From Trichostrongylus colubriformis (taxonomy: Eukaryota; Nematoda; Chromadorea; Rhabditida; Trichostrongylidae), in NCBI GenBank assembly GCA_963978905.1, contig OZ022258.1, positions 55,970,591 to 56,034,590 of the forward strand: a stretch of 64,000 nucleotides of DNA, read 5' to 3'. Below are positions 44,294-56,200 of this stretch, piece after piece; position 1 is the first letter of the stretch; every line of letters starts with the position of its first letter. The notes beneath the pieces are model-generated. The model was given only the letters and a program-made list of their open reading frames with translations. It had not been told where the DNA came from and ran no database searches. A program made the position numbers and the translations under genes.

Positions 44294-44725
44294 ATGTCTG
44301 CAGCTTATTGGCAAAGCTACATTGACGGTCTTTGAACAAGTGATCAAGCCGAAGTAACCTTGGTTTTGGGCAAAAACGGCTGGGTATTGTTTACTTCGAG
44401 TGGGGATGAACAGAGGAGCGGTGACGCTCATAGGTCTTTTCAAGTGCTTCGAGCAGGCAAGAATCAATTCGCAGGAAGCTACATAGAATCGGACAAGGTG
44501 ATGCTTGGTAATGGACATTACCGTATTCAGACATTTCGTGGATCCGGTTTTGTAGTGATATCTGTAGCGATGACCTCATCAAGTTCTCATGGAGACCGTT
44601 TGGGCAAATCGCGACTCCGGTTAAGCGCGTCGTCGGGTTGCGTAGAATCACAGAATCACGACTCTGATCGATACGCTACATATGCAGCCGGTATGAGAAG
44701 AACTACTGCCGGAGCGAACAGATGA
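44294..44725 (+). pseudogene. Profilin-like relic
   Basis: An intronless frame from ATG at 44294 reads MSAAYWQSYIDGL, then an in-frame TGA, then TSDQAEVTLVLGKNGWVLF and later IESDKVMLGNGHYRIQ and FRGSGFVVIS. W-x-x-YID at the N-terminus and the 'G.dG.v.a.S..' order resemble profilins (actin-binding, about 130 residues). The last 50 residues do not fit, so a frameshift or insertion is likely. The premature stop and lack of introns suggest a retrocopy, but the assignment rests on short matches. Confidence 0.4.
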
Positions 44726-45781
44726 TGTAAGGGTCACATTTCTCGTGTTCAGAGCATTTTATTTTGATTTTCTTCACTTTCCACCACGTAACACTTGACT
44801 TCCTTTTTCAGCCAGCGGATAATTTCAGATAAATTATCTCACTCATTTACTTTCAATACTGGTTGATACCGTTGGGAAGTCTCAATGAACGCTTCGCTTT
44901 TCGTTTCTTCTCAGCGAAAAGCACAGTAGAGGAGAGAGTCACGACAGCGACGAAAGAGTTGTTGCTGCAATCTGTTCAAGTCTCAGATTATGAGGGATTT
45001 ATACTTATTCACTGATGCACAGAGGTACTCATGGCTTTTTCCACAGGGACGCCTTGCTAATCGCTTCCTTGTCGAGCAAATTATTGCAGTGCGTTGTATC
45101 GGCAAGTGATTGCTGTCCACTGTACATCCCTTCGTGCATCGGTTCACTTGTGTAAGTTCAGAAGTGCAAGAAATAGGAGGTACTCTACTGTTACCATTGG
45201 TAGTTTTCTCCGCGCTATGTAGACACCAGGGGACCGTTTTTACCTTGCGGCTAACACCGTTCATGTAATTTTCGATTTTTGACTGTAATAACCCTATGCC
45301 CTTTGAATAGTTCTTCACTTCCTTTCTTTACTTTTCAGGCTGCGTCATCGGACTTTATTATTTCTTGTCGGCTTGGTGGTAATTACGCATGCGATCGATT
45401 GCACATTGAAAGCCAGGTCATCAAGCTCTGTAAGAGCAGAACTGATAGCGTGAGTTTGTCCGATAGCCGGATGCTTTCATTGAGCGGTATTGAATAGGCA
45501 AATAACAAACAATAAACGTGCATCATTCTTGATTTAATGGGTGGGTACAAATTCTAATTATTGAGTGACGATGTTCATGTTTTGGTCCATTTGTTTAGTC
45601 CTTGAGAAAATCGGTGGTCGGTAATCAAGTTCCGTTCCCAGACTTCACCAGTGCATGGGATGGGTGAATCCTTCGCTGGAAAGGACGGTACGCCCTGATC
45701 ACGTTTAAAGAATCTTTGGGAAGAATTTCTAAATCATGCCTTGTGCTCGAACACTGGAAGCGGTCGGGGATGACCTCATGA

Positions 45782-45973
45782 CTACAAGGATGCTGAGTTA
45801 TGGGCAAAAGTTTCGGTGTTGGACGGGACTGGAACCCGCACTCCATGCTTTCCGGGCATATATGCTAATCCATTACACTACCGACATCCGGATTAGCACA
45901 TATGCCCGAAAAGCATGGAGTGCGGGTTCGAGCCCCCACCAAAGCTTTTGCCCATAACTCAGCATCCCTGTAG
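45782..45973. repeat. Long inverted repeat with tRNA-like sequence
   Basis: Arms of about 90 and 84 bp (45782-45871, 45890-45973) flank an 18-nt loop. On the minus strand the centre reads GTAGTGTAATGGATTAGCA (A-box like) and, about 30 nt on, GCGGGTTCCAGTCCCG (B-box like; the other arm has GGGTTCGAGCCCCC). The acceptor stem does not pair well and the arms repeat the same half, so it is a tRNA-derived palindrome and not a working tRNA gene. Confidence 0.6.
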
Positions 45974-48439
45974 TAACTTTCGCATGACGGGCTGCGGCGA
46001 TAATCAGCAGCTATCAAAAATCAAAAAAAATCAAGATTTCCTGACTGTTGTAACCAGCTGCACTTAACAGTTACTTGCTTTGCTCAAAGAATGTATTTAT
46101 ACTGTGCCACGTAATCGCTTCGATTCCATTCCGCGAGACGAGTGACACGAACAATGCGCTACCGTGCTACAGAGAATAGCATTATTGTCAGCTTAGGTGG
46201 GAGATTGTAGCGACGATACTTCTAGTAGGATTGCGGCTCAAGGAGCAGACTAGCAACAGTTGTCTTTTCTAAGCACTTGACGCAACGCTGTCCTCAGCCT
46301 TAGCTACTCAACAAATATCTGCATATGGAATTCTGAAAGAAGCTCTTATTGTTTGTATCAGGTACCGACGTGATACAAAGAACACTTATTCACTTGATGG
46401 CTCTTCTAGGTATCTCAGCTTTAATATCGGTCAGCATCGGAACTATCTTAACAGCGCCAGCCAGTACGGAGTACCTTCACTCTGTTCAAGAAGGCATCGC
46501 TGCTCAAGAATTATGTTCACGATTTTCATCTGACTATGAGTGATATTGCAATGGATTAGAAGGAGTTGAAGTCTTGTCTGCGAAGCGTCTTCGAAGAATA
46601 TCCTCGGCAGGCAAATGTTATGGAGAACAATGGGGACAAGGTCGTTGCGGAAAGATTACTTATTGAATGCTTGTTTTTTTTTCAAATCACGAGCTCACTC
46701 TTCGGTACGCGAACACCTATCAGATAGTGATTGCTCAGAGGGGAAGAAGCTCGTTTTTTTTTCAAAATTCCCTTCACCGCAGTGCTGGATCCTAATTTGG
46801 GTCGGCTGTGTTTGAAAAGGGGGGGGGTCTTATTTTTCCTGGCTCCTCAATGCAATACTTAGATTTGCTTTCAGGTGGGCTAATTCTGAAGAATGCGTCG
46901 GTTATTTTGTCTTTGGGTCCACGTGATCGCCAGCTCTTAAGGTGGTTGCCACTAGGAGACATGGGTTCCAGTTTGTGCCCTTCTTGACAAACACAGGAAT
47001 AGGACACCTGGCAAAAACAGGTTAATGAGCAACGTATTTAATCGTAAAGAAGCTGTTAATTCCAAACACTACATTGACAATAGTTATACTATAGAGATAC
47101 AACCACACAAGTACAAATAAATCACATAGCAGGAAAAAAGGGCTTGTAGATCTGAAAACTCACAATACAGTCTCTGATGGTACTCGACGGTTTCGTTAGC
47201 CTTTAATCATTCACTATTCCCTTTCGTTATATATTGTCTTGCCCACTTTACAGTTCTCAATTACGGAAATCCACGTAGTCAGTAGTGTTTTTGTCGGAGA
47301 TTCCAGTGGGTGGAGTCGCGGATGCACTGATGCTTTTGTCGGATTGATCGTATGTACATGGTGCTATCGCACTGAAATAGGAAGCTTTAGGGTTTTCTCT
47401 CCGATATCCGTCGGATAGGTATAATATGACTGATCCTAAAGTACTGTAGTGCATGAACAGCCCATCAAGAGGAGAAAATCTTGTTTTTTGTAAATAAGCA
47501 ATGTGCTCCAAAGGGATGATTTATGACGATATCGCTTTGGGAAGCGCGCTTTGGAAATCTATGGTGGTCCCACGTGAATGCATTTCGGTCCTATGGCTCC
47601 CAGTAACCGAGTAACTGAAAGCGGGTAACGTTCGCAATAAGGTGGCCTAGCTGCTCCCGTCGTCTGCTATCTCTTTTCAGTGGAGCAGAGGACGCTAAGG
47701 CAGATTCTCAATCCTGGGAGGTGTCCTCTTTCTCGGCTTTCTGAGCTTTCCTTCTTGCTCCATTTCGCAGTACTTCTCAACTCCACTCTCATACTGTACA
47801 ACGGTCGAAATTACTCCTAACGGTTTTTAAGGAAGAATTCGATGGAGTGCGGAACCGATGTGTCGTATCGCGACTGCCACTTACCTTTCTTTCCCTGACA
47901 GCCTGTAAAATAGTGTCTTAAGAAATACGTTCAGCCATAGCTTACATATGACCAGCTGCGCATCATGTGCGTTTTCAGTGAGGCCACTGAGATTTATCGA
48001 TTTGCTTGCAATTTGGCTTTCCTTGCGTGGGTCCATATTTGGGACAGTTAGTCACACGTGTAATGGGAGCGGGCGCGTCTGAACCTGATAAACCCAAACA
48101 GCAAGAGCCACACAGAAGATGCAGTGAGCGTAGGCTATTGAACCGAGCGAAATAGCCTACGTTGATAACTACCTAAGTTTTATTATTTCTTTTATTTTAA
48201 TTAGGGAATTATATGATTCTCAACGCCTCCAGGTAATCAACCGTCTATTTTATATTCCGGGTAAGTTTGTAATGTTGTCCGGAGGATAGGATTAGAATTT
48301 TTTTGGGCTTGAACAAGCCTTTAAAAATTCCATCTGCGCTATTTGGTCTCACTCCAACTATGTCCACAGATACTGTAGTACTTTCACTCCCAAATTTACT
48401 GTCATTCGAAGCCATTTTTAAAATTTGCTATTATTCGAG
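45974..48439. other. No securely recognised gene
   Basis: Possible exons without family match: plus 46361-46543 (hydrophobic LMALLGISALISVSIG, ends SSDYE-stop), minus 47007-46792 (SGNHLKSWRSRGPKDKI) and minus 47511-47257 (hydrophilic tail SASATPPTGISDKN ending DYVDFRN-stop). They do not form a phase-consistent chain. They may be single exons of an undetected gene or chance frames. Confidence 0.3.
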
Positions 48440-49438
48440 GAATTCTTAGTACCCATACAAGGACCGATTGGGAAGATATCAGAGGAAGAGGTGAAGGCTG
48501 CACTCAAAGCAATGAAGACAGGCAAGGCATGTGGACCAGACGACATAGCTTCAGAAGTATGGAAGGCACCAAACTGGAATCCCTCCCAGTGGCTCCCCAT
48601 TCTGTTCAATCACATCATTCGCAATGACTGTGCACCAGAAGAATGGAGCAACAGCATCACCGTGCCTATATGGAAGAAGAAAGGAAACCCAGCAGAATGT
48701 ACCAATTACCGTCCTATTCGCCTCCTCTTACACACAATGAAAATATACGAAAGGGTCATCGAATCCAGAATCCGGAAAGCGGCTGACATTAGCGCTAACC
48801 AGTGTGGATTCGTGAAGGATTACGGCACCACAGATGCTATTCATGCCATGAGACTCCTCGTCGAAAAGCATGGAGAGAAAGGGCAACCGCTCCACGTGGC
48901 ATTTCTGGACATGGAGAAAGCATTTGATCGCGTTCCACATGACCTCATCTGGATGGCACTTCGCAAAAGAGGCATCCCAGCGGACCTAGTCAAGTGTGTG
49001 CAACTTCTCTACAGAAACCCTAGAAGTCAAGTGCGGACCACAGCAGGGACATCAAAACATTTCAACATCAGTGTTGTGGTCCACCAGGGAAGTGCTCTCT
49101 CTCCCCTTCTCTTCATCATGGTTATGGATGCAATCATGCGCGGTTTCCAGCGAACAGCACCATGGACTCTCCCAGATGACGTCATGGTAGCGGCAAATTC
49201 CAAATCTGAGCTCCAACGGCAAGTACAGAGATGGAAAGACAGGCTGGCAAGACATGGACTTAGGCTCAACATCAAGAAGACAGAATATCTCACGACGGAC
49301 ACCACACAAGATGGCACCATTCGAATTAATGGAGAGGATATGCCTAGAATAACGCACTTCAAGTACCTTGGCTCCACGATCAGCGAAGACGGAAGTCTGC
49401 GACAAGAAATCACGGCCAGAACCAACTGGCATGGATGA
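48440..49438 (+). CDS. RTE reverse transcriptase, damaged
   Basis: Open for about 330 codons. Palm motifs in order: NYRPI, AFLDMEKAFDRVPHDLIW (first catalytic Asp), VHQGSALSPLLFIMVMDA, then PWTLPDDVMVAAN, then HFKYLGSTISEDG. The catalytic box, normally Y/FADD, has lost residues and reads LPDD. The frame ends in TGA at 49436; the protein continues in another frame from 49435, so one indel separates the two halves. Not functional. Confidence 0.85.
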   Translation, partial: EFLVPIQGPIGKISEEEVKAALKAMKTGKACGPDDIASEVWKAPNWNPSQWLPILFNHIIRNDCAPEEWSNSITVPIWKKKGNPAECTNYRPIRLLLHTMKIYERVIESRIRKAADISANQCGFVKDYGTTDAIHAMRLLVEKHGEKGQPLHVAFLDMEKAFDRVPHDLIWMALRKRGIPADLVKCVQLLYRNPRSQVRTTAGTSKHFNISVVVHQGSALSPLLFIMVMDAIMRGFQRTAPWTLPDDVMVAANSKSELQRQVQRWKDRLARHGLRLNIKKTEYLTTDTTQDGTIRINGEDMPRITHFKYLGSTISEDGSLRQEITARTNWHG

Positions 49439-49842
49439 AATGGAAGGCCACAGCAGGCGTGCTCTGTGACAGGAAAATCAGCGATCGTCTCAAATCAAAG
49501 GTATGCCGCACTGTGGTAAGACCTGTCGCCCTCTATGCATACGAAACATGGGCTGCAACAAAAGAAATAGATTGGAACCTCAGAACAATGGAGACGAAGA
49601 TGTTGAGATGGATGTCAGGGCTGACGAGGCTGGACAGAGTATCAAACATCGACATCAGGAATCGATATGGCATCGCCTTAATAGACGAGAAGATGAGAGA
49701 AAGCAAACTGAGATGGTTTGCCCACGTACTGAGAGCAGATGAAAACAGCATAGCACGGATTGGATACGAACTAGAGGTGGATGGTAAACGACCAAAGGAC
49801 GACGAAAGCAAAGATGAACCGACACACATCATCAAGACATGA
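49435..49842 (+). pseudogene. RTE reverse transcriptase C-terminal part after frameshift
   Basis: Continues with MKWKATAGVLCDRKISDRLK, TVVRPVALYAYETWAATKE and METKMLRWMSGLTRLDRV, the conserved C-terminal segment of RTE/BovB-like proteins. A further indel near 49840 precedes the final LHPDDAANRVKWR in the next frame. Confidence 0.82.
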
Positions 49843-50162
49843 AGAAACGAGGACTCCATCCCGACGACGCAGCAAATCGAGTGAAATGGAGACAGAAGTC
49901 CAGACAAGCGGACCCTGCAACAGAGGGGACAAACGCTGAAGAAGAAGAAGATTCGAGCAATTCATAGGAATTCACCATTCTCTACGGTAGTTAGATACTA
50001 TGAAGCAATCAAATTCTCATCTGGGACTCATGCGTTTGCAATGGGGCCGTATCGCGATGAAAGGTCGTGTCATGTCCATCAGTTCACCGGTAGCACTTTT
50101 TGAAATCCCCGAATGGTATTTGATACAACTGATGTGGAACCCTGTATTCTGTAAGTTGACAC

Positions 50163-50264
50163 TCACCTCTTACCGTATTTCAGCAATGACGTTAACATCG
50201 ACAAAAACACAGGGAGTACAATAAATCCGTGAATGAGACCAATTACGGATACCAAAAAGATGGT
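50163..50264 (-). CDS. ptr copy B last exon: TM12 and stop
   Basis: Reads TIFLVSVIGLIHGF, VLPVFLSML and LLKYGKR, then TGA at 50163-50165. The TGA overlaps a potential donor (AG|gtgagt). If that donor were used, the only nearby acceptor would leave an 18-nt intron, too short to be credible, so I take this as the stop. Copy A has TGG at the same place. Confidence 0.8.
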   Translation of the reverse strand, partial: TIFLVSVIGLIHGFIVLPVFLSMLTSLLKYGKR

Positions 50265-53200
50265 CTGTAATGGTAATTTTTACAAGCAAATATATGATAA
50301 CTGGGTTGAATTGAAGGTTTACGCTGCCGACCAGAGAAGGCTAGAGTCATCTGGAACGTTATCGATGGTTAGAAGGGGGTTTTAAGGCCACACCCTTCAA
50401 GGTGCTAAACGGCATTCTGGTCGTAAACGTCCTCGTCGTGCTAAGAGGTGTGATTGAACGCCCCAACACCTCTCACTCAATGACGCTCCTTCAACTTAGC
50501 ACCAAATTCTCGATGATTCTAACAACTTTGAAGGGACATGTTTTCAGTATTCTGATGCATACCTTTGCGAATACTGTTCCAAGATAACTCGGTTTTATCA
50601 GGATCGAAAACCCTCCTAAGCATGTGCTGAGTATACCTTGCATAGCTGGCCATCCAATGTTCAGGAATGCATGCTCGAGTTTTTCACGGGGCGTCTGAAA
50701 TTGTCATTCAATTTTTTATAATCGGCTTTGACGATATGATCCAGAATTCCGTACCGGCGCTTTTACTAGATAGTAATGATAGCTAATATGCGCCGAAATA
50801 TCGACACTGAATCCGATTGACACAAGTAGAGCAGCTATCGAGACAGGATCGATGTTGACACCCCATAGGGAAAGAAATCCGAGCACCTGAACACTTTGAC
50901 TGATGGGTGACGAAGTTGATTGATAACAATTGCTGGACTAGGGGAGCATTCATAGTGAAAATGGCTGATGGCCATGGCGCAATACCCTCACACCTGCAAT
51001 CGCGGTGCAATCTGTGTGACGCTGATCTTTGGCGCACTGGGTTTCCATCTATTCAGACGGCGATAATCTCACAGGCATCTCAATATTAGTACCGGTTCGG
51101 CATAATAAATCAACTTATAATCTAATATATTGGCCCATAGCCTGTCTCATGACGTGCGTAGAACTTCTCGCTAGCATTGCATGATGCTCTGAGGAGGAGC
51201 GAGCAGTGTCAGTGGAACTGTCGGGCTGAGGTGTCGTGGTGTTCGTGCGCAACGCGATGAGTGCAAGCTAGATGAGGCGTAGGCGATAGGTCATGACCGA
51301 ATCATCGCTTTGGGACCCACTAATACAGAGCCCAATACCCGAGGCTGTGTATTAGTGGGTCTCAATGCGATGATTCGGCTCTGACCTAGTCGCTGTAAGA
51401 CCCAACTTATATAAGCCCCTAGCTCGCACCTATAACGTGGCACGGCACACGTTGTCACGCGAATTCTCTGTTTTACAGGTACAGTTCGCGATAATATGAC
51501 TATTGCGTTTACATTCTTAAGCAGATATCTTCTTCCGCAACGGCAAAGGTCGCACCTTCAGCATGGTCTCTGGGATGAACAGTAAACGTGTAGAGAAGTC
51601 GAATGTAAGATGGGGCTCCAATGACTGAAGATATCGACGGGTGTCATCGATTTGACCCGCTGATCAGCGGTTGAAACGGCTTGAGTGAAGAGGCTTGCCA
51701 TAGATCGGACAGGATAGACGGGTTTTCGGTAGTAAAGGCCACGATACCAAGGGAAGGCAGGTAGTTTATTGATTCTCGGATGATAACACAGTACAAACTT
51801 GTCATATCTACTTCCGTGCTGTAATCTCGTTCAGGCGAAGTGAGGAAGAAAACCTTCAGGTATTTTTTTACAAATTTCTTGAATTTTTTTCGCCATTGCT
51901 TTTTTTAGACACCTTCAAAATCACAGCCCACGATGATTATCGTGAACTGTGTCACTAATGGCGCACACATGTCAAACTGTATTCATATTCATCGCCACTG
52001 GAGAATTGCCAAATCAGCTGAAAGAAGCGGATGAAAAGCGATTATTCGACTTCAGCTGGAGAGCGGCGGAAGTGTTGGCACTTACTGATCGCAGACTCTC
52101 TAGTCCGAAGTGGGTGTGAACGCGGCGCTCGCTGCCCCATCATCAGAGTGTGCCCTAACGACTCTGTTGGTTTTAACTGTTTTTACCTCTCAGTGGGGAT
52201 TCTCTCGGCCATCCAGCAGCTACCACTGAGTTCCCTTTTGACCAGTTCTGGCCGCTTTCATAATCGATAGTCAGTCGCTACCGGTCGCCGAGTATGCGTC
52301 CCACTCGACCCTTATCGGTCACGCGATAGGTAGCGGTCGCCATCTTCGCCGTGGGAAATTCACAACAGGACCAGCTAGGAACTTGGTGCGAATCGCACGG
52401 CGCGGCGACTCGATCGGACTCCAACCTCACGCACACTTTCGTAGTGTCCAGTTTTCCGCACTTGTTTGTGCTTCTGTCACTGACCGACAGACCGCTCTTT
52501 ACGCTTGGCATTGAAAGATCACCACTATCAGGAGCTATGTGGACGGTGTCATTCAATCTTACGAGCTTCCGCCGGGTTAGATCGCATGGCAGAGAATTGA
52601 AATGTCTCCTACCAGTCAATCAGGCTAAATACAGCAGGCTACTGCCTTTTACGTAATAAATCCAATCATATCCACTCACCCCAAGATTGACGCTGAGTAG
52701 ACTGAACATGGCAGCAGCAATAGAGACGATATCTGGTATAAAAAAGATGAATGCAATTCCCATACAGATAATTGCCGAAAAAAGCGTTTGCCAGATGACG
52801 GCACCAAGTTTAGCAGACTGAAAATCAAAGAACGGGATTATGTAAAGTTGAATCTTAAATTACATCTTATGTGTGACCTGATCGACGTAGCCGCTTGTCA
52901 ACGAATATGGATACACTCCTAGTTCAGAATACTTTTTACTAATATCACGCCATTCTTGAAGAAGTGGAATCATCTCTTGGTAGCTAAAACAGAGACATAA
53001 AAGTGGGTCGTGCTTACGAGATGTGCTACGCACTCAATATCTTATACAAATTGCAGGAGCACTCACAAGAGTACCAAATCACTTATGAGAACAGCTTTGG
53101 TGGTACAGATAGTCAGCCCTCCAAATAGTGCCTATGGTTGTCCGCAGATTTCCGTATGTAGCGCAGAAGGAACCAATGGCATTGCAAACACAACGCGTGC

Positions 53201-56200
53201 GACGCTTCAGAGATTGGTGAGTCTCTGGATTGATGTAAAGATAGTGATAGGGGTGATGTGGATAATGGAGAATCCCTAAAAGATGTCATTCACTTGAAAA
53301 CTAGGCTCCAGGCAGCCTATCTGTAGCAAATTCCCCTGAGCTGAGGGGAGGTGACCTGTTTAGGTCCAATCGCCTTTCTTGTTCCCTCCTACGGTTGACG
53401 TTTTTCCTATAACAGACTGAGGTGTACAGTAATGAGCATGATAGTGATACTCATCGTATCTGATCAAAGCCGTATAATCGAAATGACGTGGTTTTGACGG
53501 GTCAGCCTCCGTGGTGAAAAGTCCAGTCACTTCAAAGATTGGAATGAATGGTACAGCTGAATTGGTACAGCCGGCTCCCAAGAGCAATTGATTCGCAAGT
53601 CGTACTGGTGGCGCCGCTAGTGCGCGCCGCGAAGCGATTTTCCGGAGTGAGTAGCCTCGCCCCCTCAACCTGGTTAAGTCCCGGTTTTTTTCCACTCTAC
53701 AGCGGAATTTTCCGGAAAGAATGAGAAAGGATACGATAATAGTCGGAGCCTGCTTACCCTGTCAGAGTCGTAAACCCCGTTGTGAAGAGGAATGACGACA
53801 GGCAGGAAGGATTATTCAGAGCACATGCGGTTTCATTGACTCGCATTGTACCTTTCCAGCTAGTGTCCGAGTTGATGAAGTCCGGAATATGAACGTAAGT
53901 GAAGGCCACCTTCTTAAACAGTAGATTTTTGAAATGGTCATGCATAAGGTCAGGGTCAAGCACAGGCTGAGAAATCCTCAGGTCATATTTTGGGTTGGAA
54001 AGTGGGGGTTATACTTCCGAAAATTCCTAAGATATTTTGAACGATTTATCACCTATTTGGGGTAAATTTTAGATCGATGTGACAATTTCTAAAAAAGGAC
54101 TGTGAGTCGAAAATCATACTTGGTGCTAACCAAATTGCTAACTGAAAGCAGTAAGTGGCAATGCTATGATTAGCGATTGACCATCATTTTTTGAAAGCTA
54201 CAAAAGCGTCAATCGATGAGGTCGTACTACTAAAAATTTCCCTTGACACTATGTTTGATCCTGAATGAGACAAGTGGCAAGAGAAACCATTCTCCAACGA
54301 ACTTCTTGCTTTTCCTCCATTTCTTGGAATTCTACAAAATCCATGTAAGGCTTTAAGAAGCACATAGTCGATTCTGGACCATAGCTGAAATTATTCAGTA
54401 GTAAAGATAGCTTTTCTAGGTTTCGGATCCAACAGTAGAAGATCGGTTGTGCGTCGAGACATTTGATTTGTGTCGCCCCAAACGGATCGCTTTGCTGCCC
54501 GACTCACGTGCCTTACTACTGTTCTATTAGGTTGTCGCATTGAATTTTTCACTTTATTAACAAAAAATTCACTTCAATTAATTTACAATACAATCAGATC
54601 TATTTATTCAAAGTACATTCCATTAGAATCGATAACTCTCTGCCAACGACGAGGTAGGTCTAATATGCCATTACGGTAAAAATCAGAAGACTTAGAAGCG
54701 AAAAATTCCGAAAGATCGGATTCGAGGTGCTATCGAGAATCGTATTGTTTCTCAGCTAAGAACGCCTTCAAGGAGCGGAAAAGGTGGTAGTCTGTTGGGG
54801 CCAGGTCGGGCGAGTACGAAGTGTGTACCACGGTAGTCCAGCCCAAACTCAGGATTTTTTGGCGAATGACTGTAGCTATATGGGGTCTGGCATTGCCATG
54901 CAAAAAGTAAATCCGATTCTGCTGCGTTCTGAGTTTATCGCTCAGGCGATCCAGCTGCTCACAGTAATATTCCTTGGTGACAGTAGTATTGTCCGGTAGC
55001 AGCTCCCGGTGAATCACTCCACACATATTCCACCAGACAGACAACATCACCTTCCGGCCCCTTGTTCAGGTCGTGGTGTTGGCACTCATTTCTCGCCCTT
55101 TCCGAGCCATTGGCGCCTGCGGCTATGGTAGACGTACATCACCCATGACTCATCACCCGTAACCAAATTGGAGAGTCAGCTCGAGTTCCTGTGTGCAGAC
55201 AGGTTTGCCATGAGGCTTCGATGCGCTGCCGCTGATGGATTGCAGTCAGTTGATCGGGTATCCAAGATCCCCATTTGTGCGACTCCATTTGATGGAGATG
55301 TCTAGCTATTGTGGAGTGATGACACCGAATGCCTCCGCCAGATCGCGGGTAGAAATTCTGGGGTCCTCTTCTACAGCTTCCCGTAAGCGTTTCAGATTGG
55401 TTACACAGCGTCCGGGGTGTGGTGAGTCTTCAAGCTCGTAGTCCCCATCGTCGAACTTATTATACCGGTTCAAAGCTGTCTTGTATTATAGGAGAGGCTG
55501 GACTCGCCCATCGTACTGCAAATGTTCCGATGTGCTTCAGCTGCTGTGTGCTTCAGACGATATACGTGAAGTAGAAGCAAACGGACTTGGTTGCGTGAAA
55601 GGCTCATTATTAACAGGTTTGAATGCTTGAGCGGATAACACTAACGGTATCGATTGCGCGGGATCTCACCCTTATACATCCCTAGGAACAGGAACTTTTT
55701 TGAAGGTTTCAAACAAAAATATAGGATCACATAAAAAAAGTGAAAATTTCAATGCGCAACCTAATATAAACGAATTGGTGCGATCGCCTCCCACTAGCGT
55801 GATCTGCTCTAACCCGTAGTGTCTTGATGCACAGCCGAGGAAATCGATCCACGGATGTTGTATTAGCAGAATTTGAATCAATAATCAAATAAAAATAGAT
55901 TGAGAGCATTGTTATGAGGATTTTGCAACGCGGTGTGCCTGCGAAGGGGTGCGTCGCAGGTGGTGGGGTTCTATGGCGGCTGGACCTAAATCAGGTATAG
56001 GATGCACTCTTGGACTCCACAACATACGTCGCCCTCGTTCGCATGCATCGCATCGCGCGCTACATCGTGCTGTACAAAATTTTATCTTTACAATATACAC
56101 CAGCAGGAAATTTTGATTCATTTAGCTCAATTTCATTATTCTCATGAAAATACTATCGTTTTGTGTTATTCTCATGATAGTTGTCATATGGCATGTTTCG

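Larger units (their letters stand above)
48440..49955 (+). mobile_element. RTE-type non-LTR retrotransposon, 5'-truncated and broken
   Basis: The plus strand encodes the reverse transcriptase and C-terminal part of an RTE-like element. The 5' half (endonuclease) is absent. After the last codons (LHPDDAANRVKWRQKSR) the 3' end is a short GAAGAAGAAG run near 49940, a typical simple-repeat tail. No target duplication could be fixed. Confidence 0.85.
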
